A stretch of DNA of 64,000 nucleotides from positions 1,302,001 to 1,366,000 of the forward strand of contig NZ_FMIC01000002.1 in NCBI RefSeq assembly GCF_900091625.1, written 5' to 3'. The DNA is from Micromonospora peucetia. Its GTDB lineage: Bacteria; Actinomycetota; Actinomycetes; Mycobacteriales; Micromonosporaceae. Below are positions 9,101-15,501 of this stretch, piece after piece; the first letter of the stretch is position 1, and each line of letters begins with the position of its first letter. The translations under genes and the position numbers were made by a program. The notes beneath the pieces are model-generated. The model was given only the letters and a program-made list of their open reading frames with translations, was not told the origin of the DNA and did no database searches.

Positions 9101-10211
9101 CTCGCTCTACGCGACCCTCTACACCGGGCCCTGGCTGCGACTGCTCGGTGCCCGGGTCGGCCGCGGCGCCGAGGTCTCCACCGCCGCGCACCTGGACCCG
9201 GACCTGCTCACCCTGGGGTCGGAGAGCTTCGTCGCCGACATGGCCAGCCTGGGCGCCGCGACGTTCGCCAACGGCCGGATGGCGTTCCTGCCCACCACGG
9301 TCGGCAGCCGGGCCTTCGTCGGAAACGCCGCGTTCGTACCGGCCGGCACGGTGCTGGGCGACGGATCCCTGATCGGCGTCGGCACGTTGCCGCCCGACGA
9401 CGGTGTCCCGGAGGGCACGTCCTGGTTGGGCTCACCGGCGATGCACCTGCCGGCCCGCCAGAGCAGCGGTTCCTTCTCGGAGGCGGTGACGTTCCGCCCG
9501 CCGCGCATCGTGGTGGCCCGCCGGCTGTTCGTCGAGTTCTTCCGCGCGACCCTGCCCGCATCGGTGCTCGGCGCCAGCTTCTACCTCTACCTCCTGGCGC
9601 TGTCCTCACTCGCCAACGGCCGGGACCTGCTCGTGCCGGCACTGGTGTCGCCCTTCGTCGCGATGGCGTCGAGCGTCGCGGTGATCGCCTTCTGCGCGGC
9701 GACCAAACGCAATGTCGTCGGCACCTACCAGCCCCGGGTGGAACCGTTGTGGAGCGGCTTCGTCCGGCGGACCGAGTTCGTCACCGGTCTCTACGAGGCC
9801 GCGGCGGTCCCCGCCGGCATCGGGCTCCTGGTCGGCACCCCGTTCCTGCCGCCGATGCTGCGCTGGTTCGGGGTCCGCGTCGGCAGACGCACCTGGATCG
9901 GCACGACGTACCTCACCGAGTTCGACCTGGTCGAGATCGGCGACGACGCGACCGTGGGCACCGAGGTGTCGCTGCAGACCCACCTCTTCGAGGACCGGGT
10001 GATGAAGATGTCCGTCGTCACGGTCGGCGCCGGCGCCACGATCGGCACCCGCGCCATCGTGCTCTACGACGCCGTCGTCGGCGACGACGTCATGCTGGGC
10101 TCGCTCTCGCTGCTGATGAAGGGCGAACACCTGATTCCCGGCACCCGATGGCGCGGGATCCCCGCCCAGGGAGTGCTCGCCCAGAGCACCACGAGACCAC
10201 GGGCGGCCTGA
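6126..10211 (+). CDS. Pls/PosA-type NRPS: A-T domains plus membrane/hexapeptide-repeat C-terminus
   Basis: A 1361-residue single-module synthetase of the type represented by epsilon-poly-L-lysine synthetase (Pls). Residues ~45-560 are an adenylation domain: YTSGSSGRPKG (A3), FDFAIEEIW (A4), NTYGPTEAT (A5), YRTGDLGR (A7) and the catalytic Lys in PSGKVDRK (A10). A carrier domain follows with DLGGHSLL and the phosphopantetheine Ser594. There is no condensation or thioesterase domain. The rest (~640-1361) alternates membrane helices (first near VAVIYLLLLAVTLPVS) with three blocks of left-handed-beta-helix hexapeptide repeats such as IGADAFVGANAVL, the family's terminal architecture. In Pls this part iteratively joins amino acids without a classical C domain. 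The acidic A4 context (FDFAIEE) hints at a basic substrate, but that is inference. The start is GTG 6126 behind AGGAGG. Confidence 0.9.
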   Translation: MKHVGLTGTPVSPLRPEHHPDAEARVVVGSLDVGPVTGLRDESDVKRTRRLHHVFESACDRNPSAIALEHGSERLTYRELDERANRLAHHLRALGVGAGSRVSILLRRSVETYVALLGVGKAGAAFVPIDPESPADRVAYITEDSDVDLTVTSSALADRAGERPTLVVDECAAELAAAPSDRPELGGDGIQDPSAYVIYTSGSSGRPKGVEVAQSSICNFLEVVPGVYDVRPTDRVYQGMTIAFDFAIEEIWPTWSVGATLVAGPNDSRRLGAELADFLDEARVTVFYCVPTLLATIPRDLPRIRNLLVGGEACPGQLVERWSRPGRRILNTYGPTEATVTATWGELLPGRPVTIGRPLPTYSVVLLDERRQPVVDGEVGEICIGGPGVARGYVGRPDLTADRFIEHALAPPGSRLYRTGDLGRITAEGEIEYLGRADSEVKIRGHRVDLGEIESVLLEDPGIAEAVAALVPVADDPAAPHELAAYLVAHDSDEGGWEELTVRLCQTLQTRLPGYMVPSFLDVVTALPTMPSGKVDRKRLPPPNRRLTLPAGPLVAAEGELEEQVRAAWAEAFGIEAGALSVEAGFFTDLGGHSLLAARVVSLLRARKVGVSPAVRDLYAHPTVRGMAAHLGAADRTGGSGAPPRPAPLRHRSRRIALAGSGQVAVIYLLLLAVTLPVSYVYTRNDGLVSARVLAELMIAILLSYLGVRWVLPVLLARPLAAGIRPGRYRLWGLTYVRLWALDTLLAVGPLPVLSGSPLMATYLRLLGARIGCRTTIATSAISLPTLISIGRDASVGYGVSLRPWRAEDGWVVVGPIMIGADAFVGANAVLEPGASVGARAGLGEQSVLVHGEAVPPGARWAGSPPAPTPRLAPTVESLLSYRRLRRGWRPHHVAAALVGLIGLELGAIAMVLPSVALVWWVLLTRGLLTGLVATIPAGIVYVLTVCALVALGKRLVLPRVPIGVHHRLHSMLGVRKWIADKLLESSLMFTNSLYATLYTGPWLRLLGARVGRGAEVSTAAHLDPDLLTLGSESFVADMASLGAATFANGRMAFLPTTVGSRAFVGNAAFVPAGTVLGDGSLIGVGTLPPDDGVPEGTSWLGSPAMHLPARQSSGSFSEAVTFRPPRIVVARRLFVEFFRATLPASVLGASFYLYLLALSSLANGRDLLVPALVSPFVAMASSVAVIAFCAATKRNVVGTYQPRVEPLWSGFVRRTEFVTGLYEAAAVPAGIGLLVGTPFLPPMLRWFGVRVGRRTWIGTTYLTEFDLVEIGDDATVGTEVSLQTHLFEDRVMKMSVVTVGAGATIGTRAIVLYDAVVGDDVMLGSLSLLMKGEHLIPGTRWRGIPAQGVLAQSTTRPRAA

Positions 10212-10292
10212 TGCCGCGCCGTACGGCGGCGGCTCGCACCACGCCGTGGCCCGATCCGTCCGCCATCCACTCCCCGAGAGGAAGAACGCTCG

Positions 10293-11102
10293 ATGAACAA
10301 GGCCCTGCTGGTATCCGACGCGGCCCACTTCCGGGTCGACTACGAGATCAACCCGTACATGCACACCGAGGTTCAGCCCGACCGCGCGGTGGCGATTCTC
10401 GAGCACGAGCGCATCATCGCCGCGCACCGGGCGGCGGGGCGCCGCATCGAGTACGTGACGTCGGCGCCGGAGTGCCCGGACATGGTCTTCGCCGCGAACG
10501 CCGCGCTGGTACGGGGTGGCCGGGCCGTGCTGGGAGCACCGCCACCTGAGCGCAAGGCAGAGCTGCCGTACTTCCAGGAGTGGCTGATCAACCACGACTT
10601 CGAGGTCCTGGAGGCGCCGTACCCGTTCAGCGGGCAGGGCGACGCCCTGGCCTGCGGCGACCTGCTGCTCGCCGGCCACGGCCAGCGGACCGACCGGCGG
10701 ATGCATGCCGTGCTCGCGCGGGAACTCGGCTACGAGGTCGTGCCGCTGCGGACGGTGAGCCACCGGTGGTACGACCTCGACCTTGCGGTCGGGGTCGTCG
10801 AGCCGGGACGCACGCTCGCCTACTGCCCGGACGCCCTCGACGAGCCGAGCCGTCGGCGGCTGCGTGGCCTCGGCATGGACCTGATCGAGGTCTCCGTCGA
10901 GGAGGCGGCGCGCTTCGCGCTCAACCTGATCAGTGACGGCGTCACCGTGACCATGACCAGGGGGGCACCGCGGCTGGCGACCTCGTTGCGTGCGCGCGGC
11001 CTGCGGGTCGTCGAACTCGACACGACCGAACTCGCCAAGGGCGGGGGTGGGGTCCGCTGCACCGCGCTGACGCTCGACAACCCGCTGCCGGCGGGATCGT
11101 GA
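10293..11102 (+). CDS. Dimethylargininase/amidinotransferase-family protein with altered active-site motifs
   Basis: A 269-residue protein of the guanidino-group-modifying (DDAH, arginine deiminase, amidinotransferase) superfamily, which attacks guanidine carbons with a cysteine. Family features seen: DMVFAANAAL (residues 63-72), FSGQGDAL (112-119), the G-x-G-x-RTD stretch (GHGQRTD), and the C-terminal GGGGVRCTAL with nucleophile Cys256. Two positions depart from the usual pattern. The FEGxGD glutamate is Ser113, and where many relatives have YHLD the sequence reads YDLD (160-163), so the usual general-base His appears to be Asp161; His157 lies four residues earlier. Activity may therefore be changed. 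It lies 81 bp after the NRPS gene and overlaps the next gene by GTGA, suggesting it processes the same metabolite, possibly arginine-derived. Confidence 0.82.
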   Translation: MNKALLVSDAAHFRVDYEINPYMHTEVQPDRAVAILEHERIIAAHRAAGRRIEYVTSAPECPDMVFAANAALVRGGRAVLGAPPPERKAELPYFQEWLINHDFEVLEAPYPFSGQGDALACGDLLLAGHGQRTDRRMHAVLARELGYEVVPLRTVSHRWYDLDLAVGVVEPGRTLAYCPDALDEPSRRRLRGLGMDLIEVSVEEAARFALNLISDGVTVTMTRGAPRLATSLRARGLRVVELDTTELAKGGGGVRCTALTLDNPLPAGS

Positions 11103-11860
11103 TCGCGATGGGGAACGTGGGTCGGTTGCTCGCCGCCGGCGGACGGGCCCTCGCCGGCCGTGGCCTGACCGTCCGTTCGCCGCTGCCCGGGTTGCCGGAG
11201 CCGCCGGTGGCGCTGGTCTACCGGGGGCCGGCGACGCTGCCCGGGTGCCCCGAGGCGGTGGCGGCGCTGCTCAAGTCCAGCCGTTGGGGCTTCGACGTCC
11301 GGTACGTCGGCCCGGACGAGGACCTGCCGCTGACCCGTCGGGCCCTGGCCGGGGCGGCGCTCTACGCCCAGCCCGGTGGCGGCACCCTCAAACGCGGCTA
11401 CCGCCACCTGAAGCGCCACCGCGACGAGATCAGGCAGTTCGTCCACTCCGGCGGAAACTACCTGGGCTTCTGTCTCGGCGGCTACCTCGCGGGGGCCACC
11501 CCCGGCTTCGGCCTCCTGCCAGGGGACACCGACCAGTACATCGTCTCGTCCGCCGCCACGGTCGGCTCGGAGAAGAACACCGTCGTCCAGGTCTCCTGGC
11601 GCGGCCGGCGGCGGACGCTCTTCTTCCAGGACGGCCCGTACTTCTGGCTGCGCCCGGAGGCCGGCGCCGATATCCTCGCCACCTACCCGAACGGCACCAT
11701 CGCCGCGATGGCCACCGCCTTCGGCGCGGGCCGGGTCGGAGTCGTCGGCCCTCACCCCGAAGCCACCGACGACTGGTACGTCGACGCCGGGCTACCGATC
11801 GTCGACCGGCTCGGCACGGATCTCGGCTGCGACCTGGTGGACACCGTGATGCGGCCATGA
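11099..11860 (+). CDS. Cytoplasmic class I glutamine amidotransferase-like (BPL_N) protein
   Basis: A 253-residue protein of the flavodoxin-like GATase1/DJ-1 superfamily, closest in pattern to the BPL_N domain (amidotransferase-like part of eukaryotic biotin-protein ligases). Landmarks: VALVYRGPA, YAQPGGGT, the nucleophile elbow YLGFCLGGYLAG with Cys125, FFQDGPYF, and GRVGVVGPHPEA, which supplies the His-Glu pair near the C-terminus. No signal peptide or membrane helix is visible. GTG 11099 overlaps the preceding stop as GTGA; ATG 11108 is an alternative. It is a clear paralogue of the exported protein encoded at 13217-14035. The actual substrate of BPL_N proteins in bacteria is not established, so the role here is unknown. 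Confidence 0.8.
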   Translation: MIAMGNVGRLLAAGGRALAGRGLTVRSPLPGLPEPPVALVYRGPATLPGCPEAVAALLKSSRWGFDVRYVGPDEDLPLTRRALAGAALYAQPGGGTLKRGYRHLKRHRDEIRQFVHSGGNYLGFCLGGYLAGATPGFGLLPGDTDQYIVSSAATVGSEKNTVVQVSWRGRRRTLFFQDGPYFWLRPEAGADILATYPNGTIAAMATAFGAGRVGVVGPHPEATDDWYVDAGLPIVDRLGTDLGCDLVDTVMRP

Positions 11861-13200
11861 CTCAGACCGCACACCTCAGCCGCACCGCCCTGGACAGGGC
11901 CGCCAGTCCGCCCGCGACGACCGACCTGTCGGCCGGGCGGACCCGACTGCTCGGCGTGGACGCCGCGCGTGGCGTCGCGCTGTTCGGAATGATCGCCGTG
12001 CACTCGTTGTATCAGGCTGACGCCGCAGGTCTACCGACCTGGTCGTTCACGGTCTTCGGCGGTCGGGCGGCTGCTCTGTTCGCGGTGCTGGCCGGAGTCG
12101 GTATCGCGTTCATGACCGGTCGGCGACGGGTCCCCCTGACCGCCGGCGCGGGTCCCGTGGCGGCGCTCGGCGTCCGGGCTCTGGTCATCGGCGCGATCGG
12201 GTTGGCGCTGGGCTACACCGACGCGTCCCTGGCGTCGGTGATCCTGCCCTACTACGCGGTGATGTTCGTGCTGGCGATCCCGCTGGTGTTCCTGCCCACC
12301 TGGTTGGTGGCGTTCACCGCCGTGACCGTGGCCGCCGGCGCTCCCGTGCTCCGCCAGCTCCTGCTGCCACGGCTACCGGAACCGACCTATGACAACCAGG
12401 CATTCACACATCTCATCGGCGACCCCGGCGCGCTGCTCACCGAACTGTCGATGACGGGGGAGTTCCCGGCGGTGACGTGGCTGGCGTACCTCTGCGTCGG
12501 GCTGGTGGTCGGGCGGTTGGCCCTGAACCGGTTGATGGTGCTTCTCGGGCTGCTCTACACCGGAGCCCTGCTCGCCGCCGCGGCGCCGGTGGCGTCGTGG
12601 ATTCTGCTGAACCGGTACGAGGGCTTCCGGCAGATCTGGTTCACGCAGCCCCGGAGCGGGCTGACCGCAGCCGAGACGACGGAGCTCCTCGTGTTCGGCG
12701 GGGACGGCAGCACGCCCACCTCGACGTGGTGGTGGTTGGCGGTCGACGCGCCGCACACCGGCACCCCGCTCGACCTGCTCGGCACGGTCGGCAGCGCGAT
12801 CGCCCTGCTCGCCGTCATGCTGCTCGCCTTCCACGTCGCACGGCCCGTCCCACGGCGGGCGATCTCCGTGCTGCTGGTGCCCCTGGCCGCGGCCGGCAGC
12901 ATGACGCTGACGCTCTACACCGCGCACATCATGTTCATCAACTCCGAACTCGACTCCTTCGAGCCCGTGACGGGTTACCTCGCGCAGGTCCTGGCCATGG
13001 TGCTGTTCGGGACGGCGTGGTGGGCCACGGCCGGCCGCGGCCCGCTGGAGGGGCTGGTGACGCTGCTCTCCGACGGCGCCCGCCGAGTGGTCACCCGGCG
13101 CAACCGAGCCAACCGCCACCGGGCCGGCATGTCGATGTACTCACAGGAGGAAACGCGGCGGCGATCACCTCGGCAGGCGACCACTCGACACCGCCGCTGA
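11857..13200 (+). CDS. Multi-pass membrane protein, HGSNAT/DUF418-like acyltransferase
   Basis: A 447-residue protein with about ten membrane helices. It opens with a soluble tail and the signature LLGVDAARGVALFGMIAVHS, in which the His in the first helix is the conserved acyl-accepting residue of heparan-alpha-glucosaminide N-acetyltransferase-like and DUF418/DUF1624 proteins. Helix-rich segments follow to AMVLFGTAWWATAGRGP, which matches the typical family ending; the last ~50 residues are basic. Such proteins are thought to carry acyl groups across the membrane. ATG 11857 overlaps the upstream stop (ATGA), so it is translationally coupled to the amidotransferase-like gene. It may acylate or export the cluster product; this is inferred from position. 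Confidence 0.8.
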   Translation: MTQTAHLSRTALDRAASPPATTDLSAGRTRLLGVDAARGVALFGMIAVHSLYQADAAGLPTWSFTVFGGRAAALFAVLAGVGIAFMTGRRRVPLTAGAGPVAALGVRALVIGAIGLALGYTDASLASVILPYYAVMFVLAIPLVFLPTWLVAFTAVTVAAGAPVLRQLLLPRLPEPTYDNQAFTHLIGDPGALLTELSMTGEFPAVTWLAYLCVGLVVGRLALNRLMVLLGLLYTGALLAAAAPVASWILLNRYEGFRQIWFTQPRSGLTAAETTELLVFGGDGSTPTSTWWWLAVDAPHTGTPLDLLGTVGSAIALLAVMLLAFHVARPVPRRAISVLLVPLAAAGSMTLTLYTAHIMFINSELDSFEPVTGYLAQVLAMVLFGTAWWATAGRGPLEGLVTLLSDGARRVVTRRNRANRHRAGMSMYSQEETRRRSPRQATTRHRR

Positions 13201-13216
13201 ACGGCGGGCGTACGAC

Positions 13217-14035
13217 ATGAGATGGACCAGTGCGGGCCTGCTGCCCGGAGAGACACGCCGGATCGACCGGCGGCGCCTCCTTGTCGGTGCCGGTGCCGCC
13301 GGCACCCTGGCCGCGCTGGGGTGGGCCGGTGCCTCGGCGGTCACCGGGGACCACGACCGGCCGCTGGCGCTCATCTACCGGGGTCCGGCCGCCTGTTCGG
13401 GCTGCGCCGAGGCCGTAGCCGCCCTCCTGCGCGCCGCCCCGGGCAGGTTCCGCACCGGATACTGCGGTCCGGACGAGCAGCGGCAGATCTCGCGGAGCAC
13501 GTTGACGCAGGCGGCTGTCTACGCCCAGCCTGGCGGCGGCAACGTCAGGCCGGCTTGGCGGAGGCTGCGTGACCACGCCGACGAGATCCGTGACTTCGTC
13601 CACGACGGCGGTCACTACCTCGGCTTCTGCCTGGGGGCATACCTCGCCGCCGGCCAGCCCGGCTTCGGACTGATCGACGGTGAGGTCAACCAGTACATCA
13701 GCACTGACGGAGCGAGCGTCGACAGCGTCGACGACACGGTGATCCCGGTCCGGTGGCGCGGCAGTTCCCGGCACATGTTCTTCCAGGACGGGCCGACGAT
13801 CGAGCTGCGCCCGGGGGTGCCGGGCGTCGTGCTCGCCACCTACGACACCGGGGCGCCCGCCGCCGTCGTCACCACCTTCGGCGCCGGGCGGGTGGGGCTC
13901 GTGGGACCGCACCCGGAGGCCGACCGGTCGTGGTACGCCGAGGCAGAGCTGACCAACCCGGACGGCATCCGCTTCGACCTGGGCCATGACCTGATCAGGA
14001 ACACGATGGACGGAACGGGTCTGCCCGTCCGGTGA
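13217..14035 (+). CDS. Exported BPL_N/GATase1-like protein with twin-arginine signal
   Basis: A 272-residue second copy of the amidotransferase-like protein, sharing YRGPAACSGCAEAV, YAQPGGGN, YLGFCLGAYLAA (Cys138), FFQDGP and GRVGLVGPHPEA with the copy at 11099-11860. It differs by an N-terminal export signal: GETRRIDRRRLLVGAGAAG, a twin-arginine-like motif followed by a hydrophobic stretch to about residue 42. This copy probably folds with a cofactor or partner in the cytoplasm and acts outside or at the membrane surface. The gene starts 17 bp after the acyltransferase-like gene and ends the main operon. Two homologous enzymes on opposite sides of the membrane in one cluster is unusual. Confidence 0.8.
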   Translation: MRWTSAGLLPGETRRIDRRRLLVGAGAAGTLAALGWAGASAVTGDHDRPLALIYRGPAACSGCAEAVAALLRAAPGRFRTGYCGPDEQRQISRSTLTQAAVYAQPGGGNVRPAWRRLRDHADEIRDFVHDGGHYLGFCLGAYLAAGQPGFGLIDGEVNQYISTDGASVDSVDDTVIPVRWRGSSRHMFFQDGPTIELRPGVPGVVLATYDTGAPAAVVTTFGAGRVGLVGPHPEADRSWYAEAELTNPDGIRFDLGHDLIRNTMDGTGLPVR

Positions 14036-14097
14036 CCTGCTGGTTCGGCGTCGCGGCCGATCCGGGACAGCGGTGGCGGCAAGAGCGGGGATGCGGG

Positions 14098-14117
14098 CGG
14101 GGACGGTGGCGTCCCCG
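14098..14117. terminator. Hairpin between convergent genes
   Basis: CGGGGAC (14098-14104) pairs with GTCCCCG (14111-14117) around a 6-nt loop. A longer alternative pairs 14089-14097 with 14114-14122. It lies between the end of the cluster operon and the end of the gene on the other strand, so it can serve both. Confidence 0.6.
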
Positions 14118-14123
14118 CATCCG

Positions 14124-14393
14124 TCACATCCGCCGGTGTTCCCGTGGCAGCCAGCCGATGAACCGGTCCTGGAGGGCCGTCCCGCGCGCGGCCGACAGGT
14201 CCTGCGTGGCGGCGGCCAGGCAGGACCCGAGGTACACGCTGAGCATCGCCCGGTCGACCTGGTACTCCTCCAGCAACCGCGCGCGTTTGGTCGCGCACGG
14301 CCAGTCCGCGCCGCAGGTGCCGCAGGTCCAGGCCGGCGTCACCGGCGTGTGTTCGTCCATGGGGGATGCCGTGGATTCCGCACCACCGAACAT
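14124..14393 (-). CDS. Small Cys/Trp-rich protein (WxCxxCGxxWPC family)
   Basis: An 89-residue protein with the pattern AWTCGTCGADWPCATKRARL followed by YQVDRAMLSVYL and DRFIGWLPR. Micromonosporaceae genomes carry many short proteins with this W-C-x-x-C-G-x-x-W-P-C head and DR..L..YL...RF..W tail; some are labelled flavin reductase, but nothing in the sequence supports a flavin enzyme. Three cysteines could bind a metal or form a disulfide. ATG 14393 has a good GAGGGAG site upstream. It is convergent with the last gene of the NRPS cluster and divergent from the PPTase pair. Function unknown. Confidence 0.75.
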   Translation of the reverse strand: MFGGAESTASPMDEHTPVTPAWTCGTCGADWPCATKRARLLEEYQVDRAMLSVYLGSCLAAATQDLSAARGTALQDRFIGWLPREHRRM

Positions 14394-14530
14394 CGCACTC
14401 CCTCTCCGGTTCCACGTGGCGGCCACCGCCGGCGTACCGCACCGACGATAGATGTCCGTCACCCTTCGGCGACGCCCTGTCAGCGCCACGGAACGCTGCG
14501 GCGTTACACCTTGCGGTACGTTCACCAACC

Positions 14531-14731
14531 ATGTCCCTCACGACGCTGACCGTGGCCCAGGTGCTCGCCTGGCGGGACGGTCGACAACTGCCGCACCGGC
14601 CGGCGGGCGGGCGGCCCGTCGACGTGGACGAGCTCGGCGCCGTCCGCCCCGACGACGCCGTACGCCTGCTTCCCGCGTTCCCGGTGCGGGCGCACGTGCG
14701 GTCGTACCGGTCGGGGGGCGGCGATGCGTGA
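14531..14731 (+). CDS. 66-residue protein coupled to the PPTase gene
   Basis: Begins MSLTTLTVAQVLAWRDGR and ends RSYRSGGGDA. No signal peptide, membrane segment or known motif. Its stop lies 8 bases inside the start of the phosphopantetheinyl transferase gene, so the two are likely translated together. The last residues overlap the PPTase start region in another frame, which limits what can be inferred. The function is unknown; it may be a small partner of the transferase. Confidence 0.55.
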   Translation: MSLTTLTVAQVLAWRDGRQLPHRPAGGRPVDVDELGAVRPDDAVRLLPAFPVRAHVRSYRSGGGDA

Positions 14732-15380
14732 CCTGCTGCCGCCTGCGGTGGCGGTGGCCGTGGCCGGGCCGGCGGACTGGACGGGCGAGCTGCTGCCGGC
14801 CGAGCGGGCCTGCCTGACCGAACGCGCGGTGCAGAGCCGCCGCCGCGACTTCACCGCTGGGCGGGTCTGCGCCCGCCGGGCGATGGCCGCGCTGGGACTG
14901 CCCCCGGTCGCGGTGCCGGCGGCGGCGGACCGCTCGCCGGTCTGGCCGGCCGGCGTGGTCGGCGCCATCACCCACACCTCCGGCTACTGCGCCGCCGTCG
15001 CGGCCCGCGTCGGCGAGATCCGGTCGGTCGGCATCGACGCCGAGGGGCACCAGGAACTCAACGCGGGCGTACGCCGGCTGGTCTGCCTGCCCGAGGAGGA
15101 TGAACGGTGCGCCCGGCTGCCGGCGGGGACCTCCTGGCCGGCAGTGGTGTTCAGCGCCAAGGAGAGCATCTACAAGGTGTGGCACCCGGTCGTCGGCACG
15201 TGGCTGGGCTTCCACGACGCGCTGGTGGAGCTCGATCCGGATGCCGGCACGTTCACCGCCCGCATCGCGCCGGCCCGGCTCGACGCCGCCCCGGTGGCCG
15301 ATCCGCCCGCTCTGGTCACCGGCCGGTTCGCCGTCGACGACGCGCTGGTCCGCACCGCCGCCGTGCTACTGCCCCTTTGA
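14724..15380 (+). CDS. 4'-phosphopantetheinyl transferase, Sfp/EntD type
   Basis: A 218-residue enzyme that transfers phosphopantetheine from CoA to the active Ser of carrier proteins. Diagnostic motifs: RRDFTAGRVCARRA (residues 40-53), the SVGIDAE motif (residues 101-107) with the Mg-binding acidic residues, and FSAKESIYKVWHP (143-155). Length fits EntD-like transferases (210-250 residues). It sits about 700 bp after the NRPS operon in the same direction, so the natural substrate is likely the carrier domain around Ser594 of the 6126-10211 protein. It may also serve other carrier proteins. Confidence 0.92.
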   Translation: MRDLLPPAVAVAVAGPADWTGELLPAERACLTERAVQSRRRDFTAGRVCARRAMAALGLPPVAVPAAADRSPVWPAGVVGAITHTSGYCAAVAARVGEIRSVGIDAEGHQELNAGVRRLVCLPEEDERCARLPAGTSWPAVVFSAKESIYKVWHPVVGTWLGFHDALVELDPDAGTFTARIAPARLDAAPVADPPALVTGRFAVDDALVRTAAVLLPL

Positions 15381-15501
15381 CCCGGGAACGGACTCCGAAC
15401 AGGGGACAGCGCGGCGCTGCAGGAGACGCGAAGATGGTCCGTTGTCCGCGCACGGTAGCGTCAGCCGCGTTTGCCGTCGTCGTCAGGTGCTTAGGAGTAC
15501 G

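Noticed and set aside
7613..10549. A 978-codon open frame overlapping the Pls-type gene
   Set aside because: It is an Arg/Pro/Gly-rich frame out of phase with the clear NRPS frame and has no recognisable domain; long shadow frames are expected at this GC content.
14124..14393. A WhiB-type iron-sulfur regulator
   Set aside because: WhiB proteins have four Cys with C-x2-C-x5-C spacing after a distant first Cys and a G(V/I)WGG turn; this protein has three clustered cysteines and no such turn.
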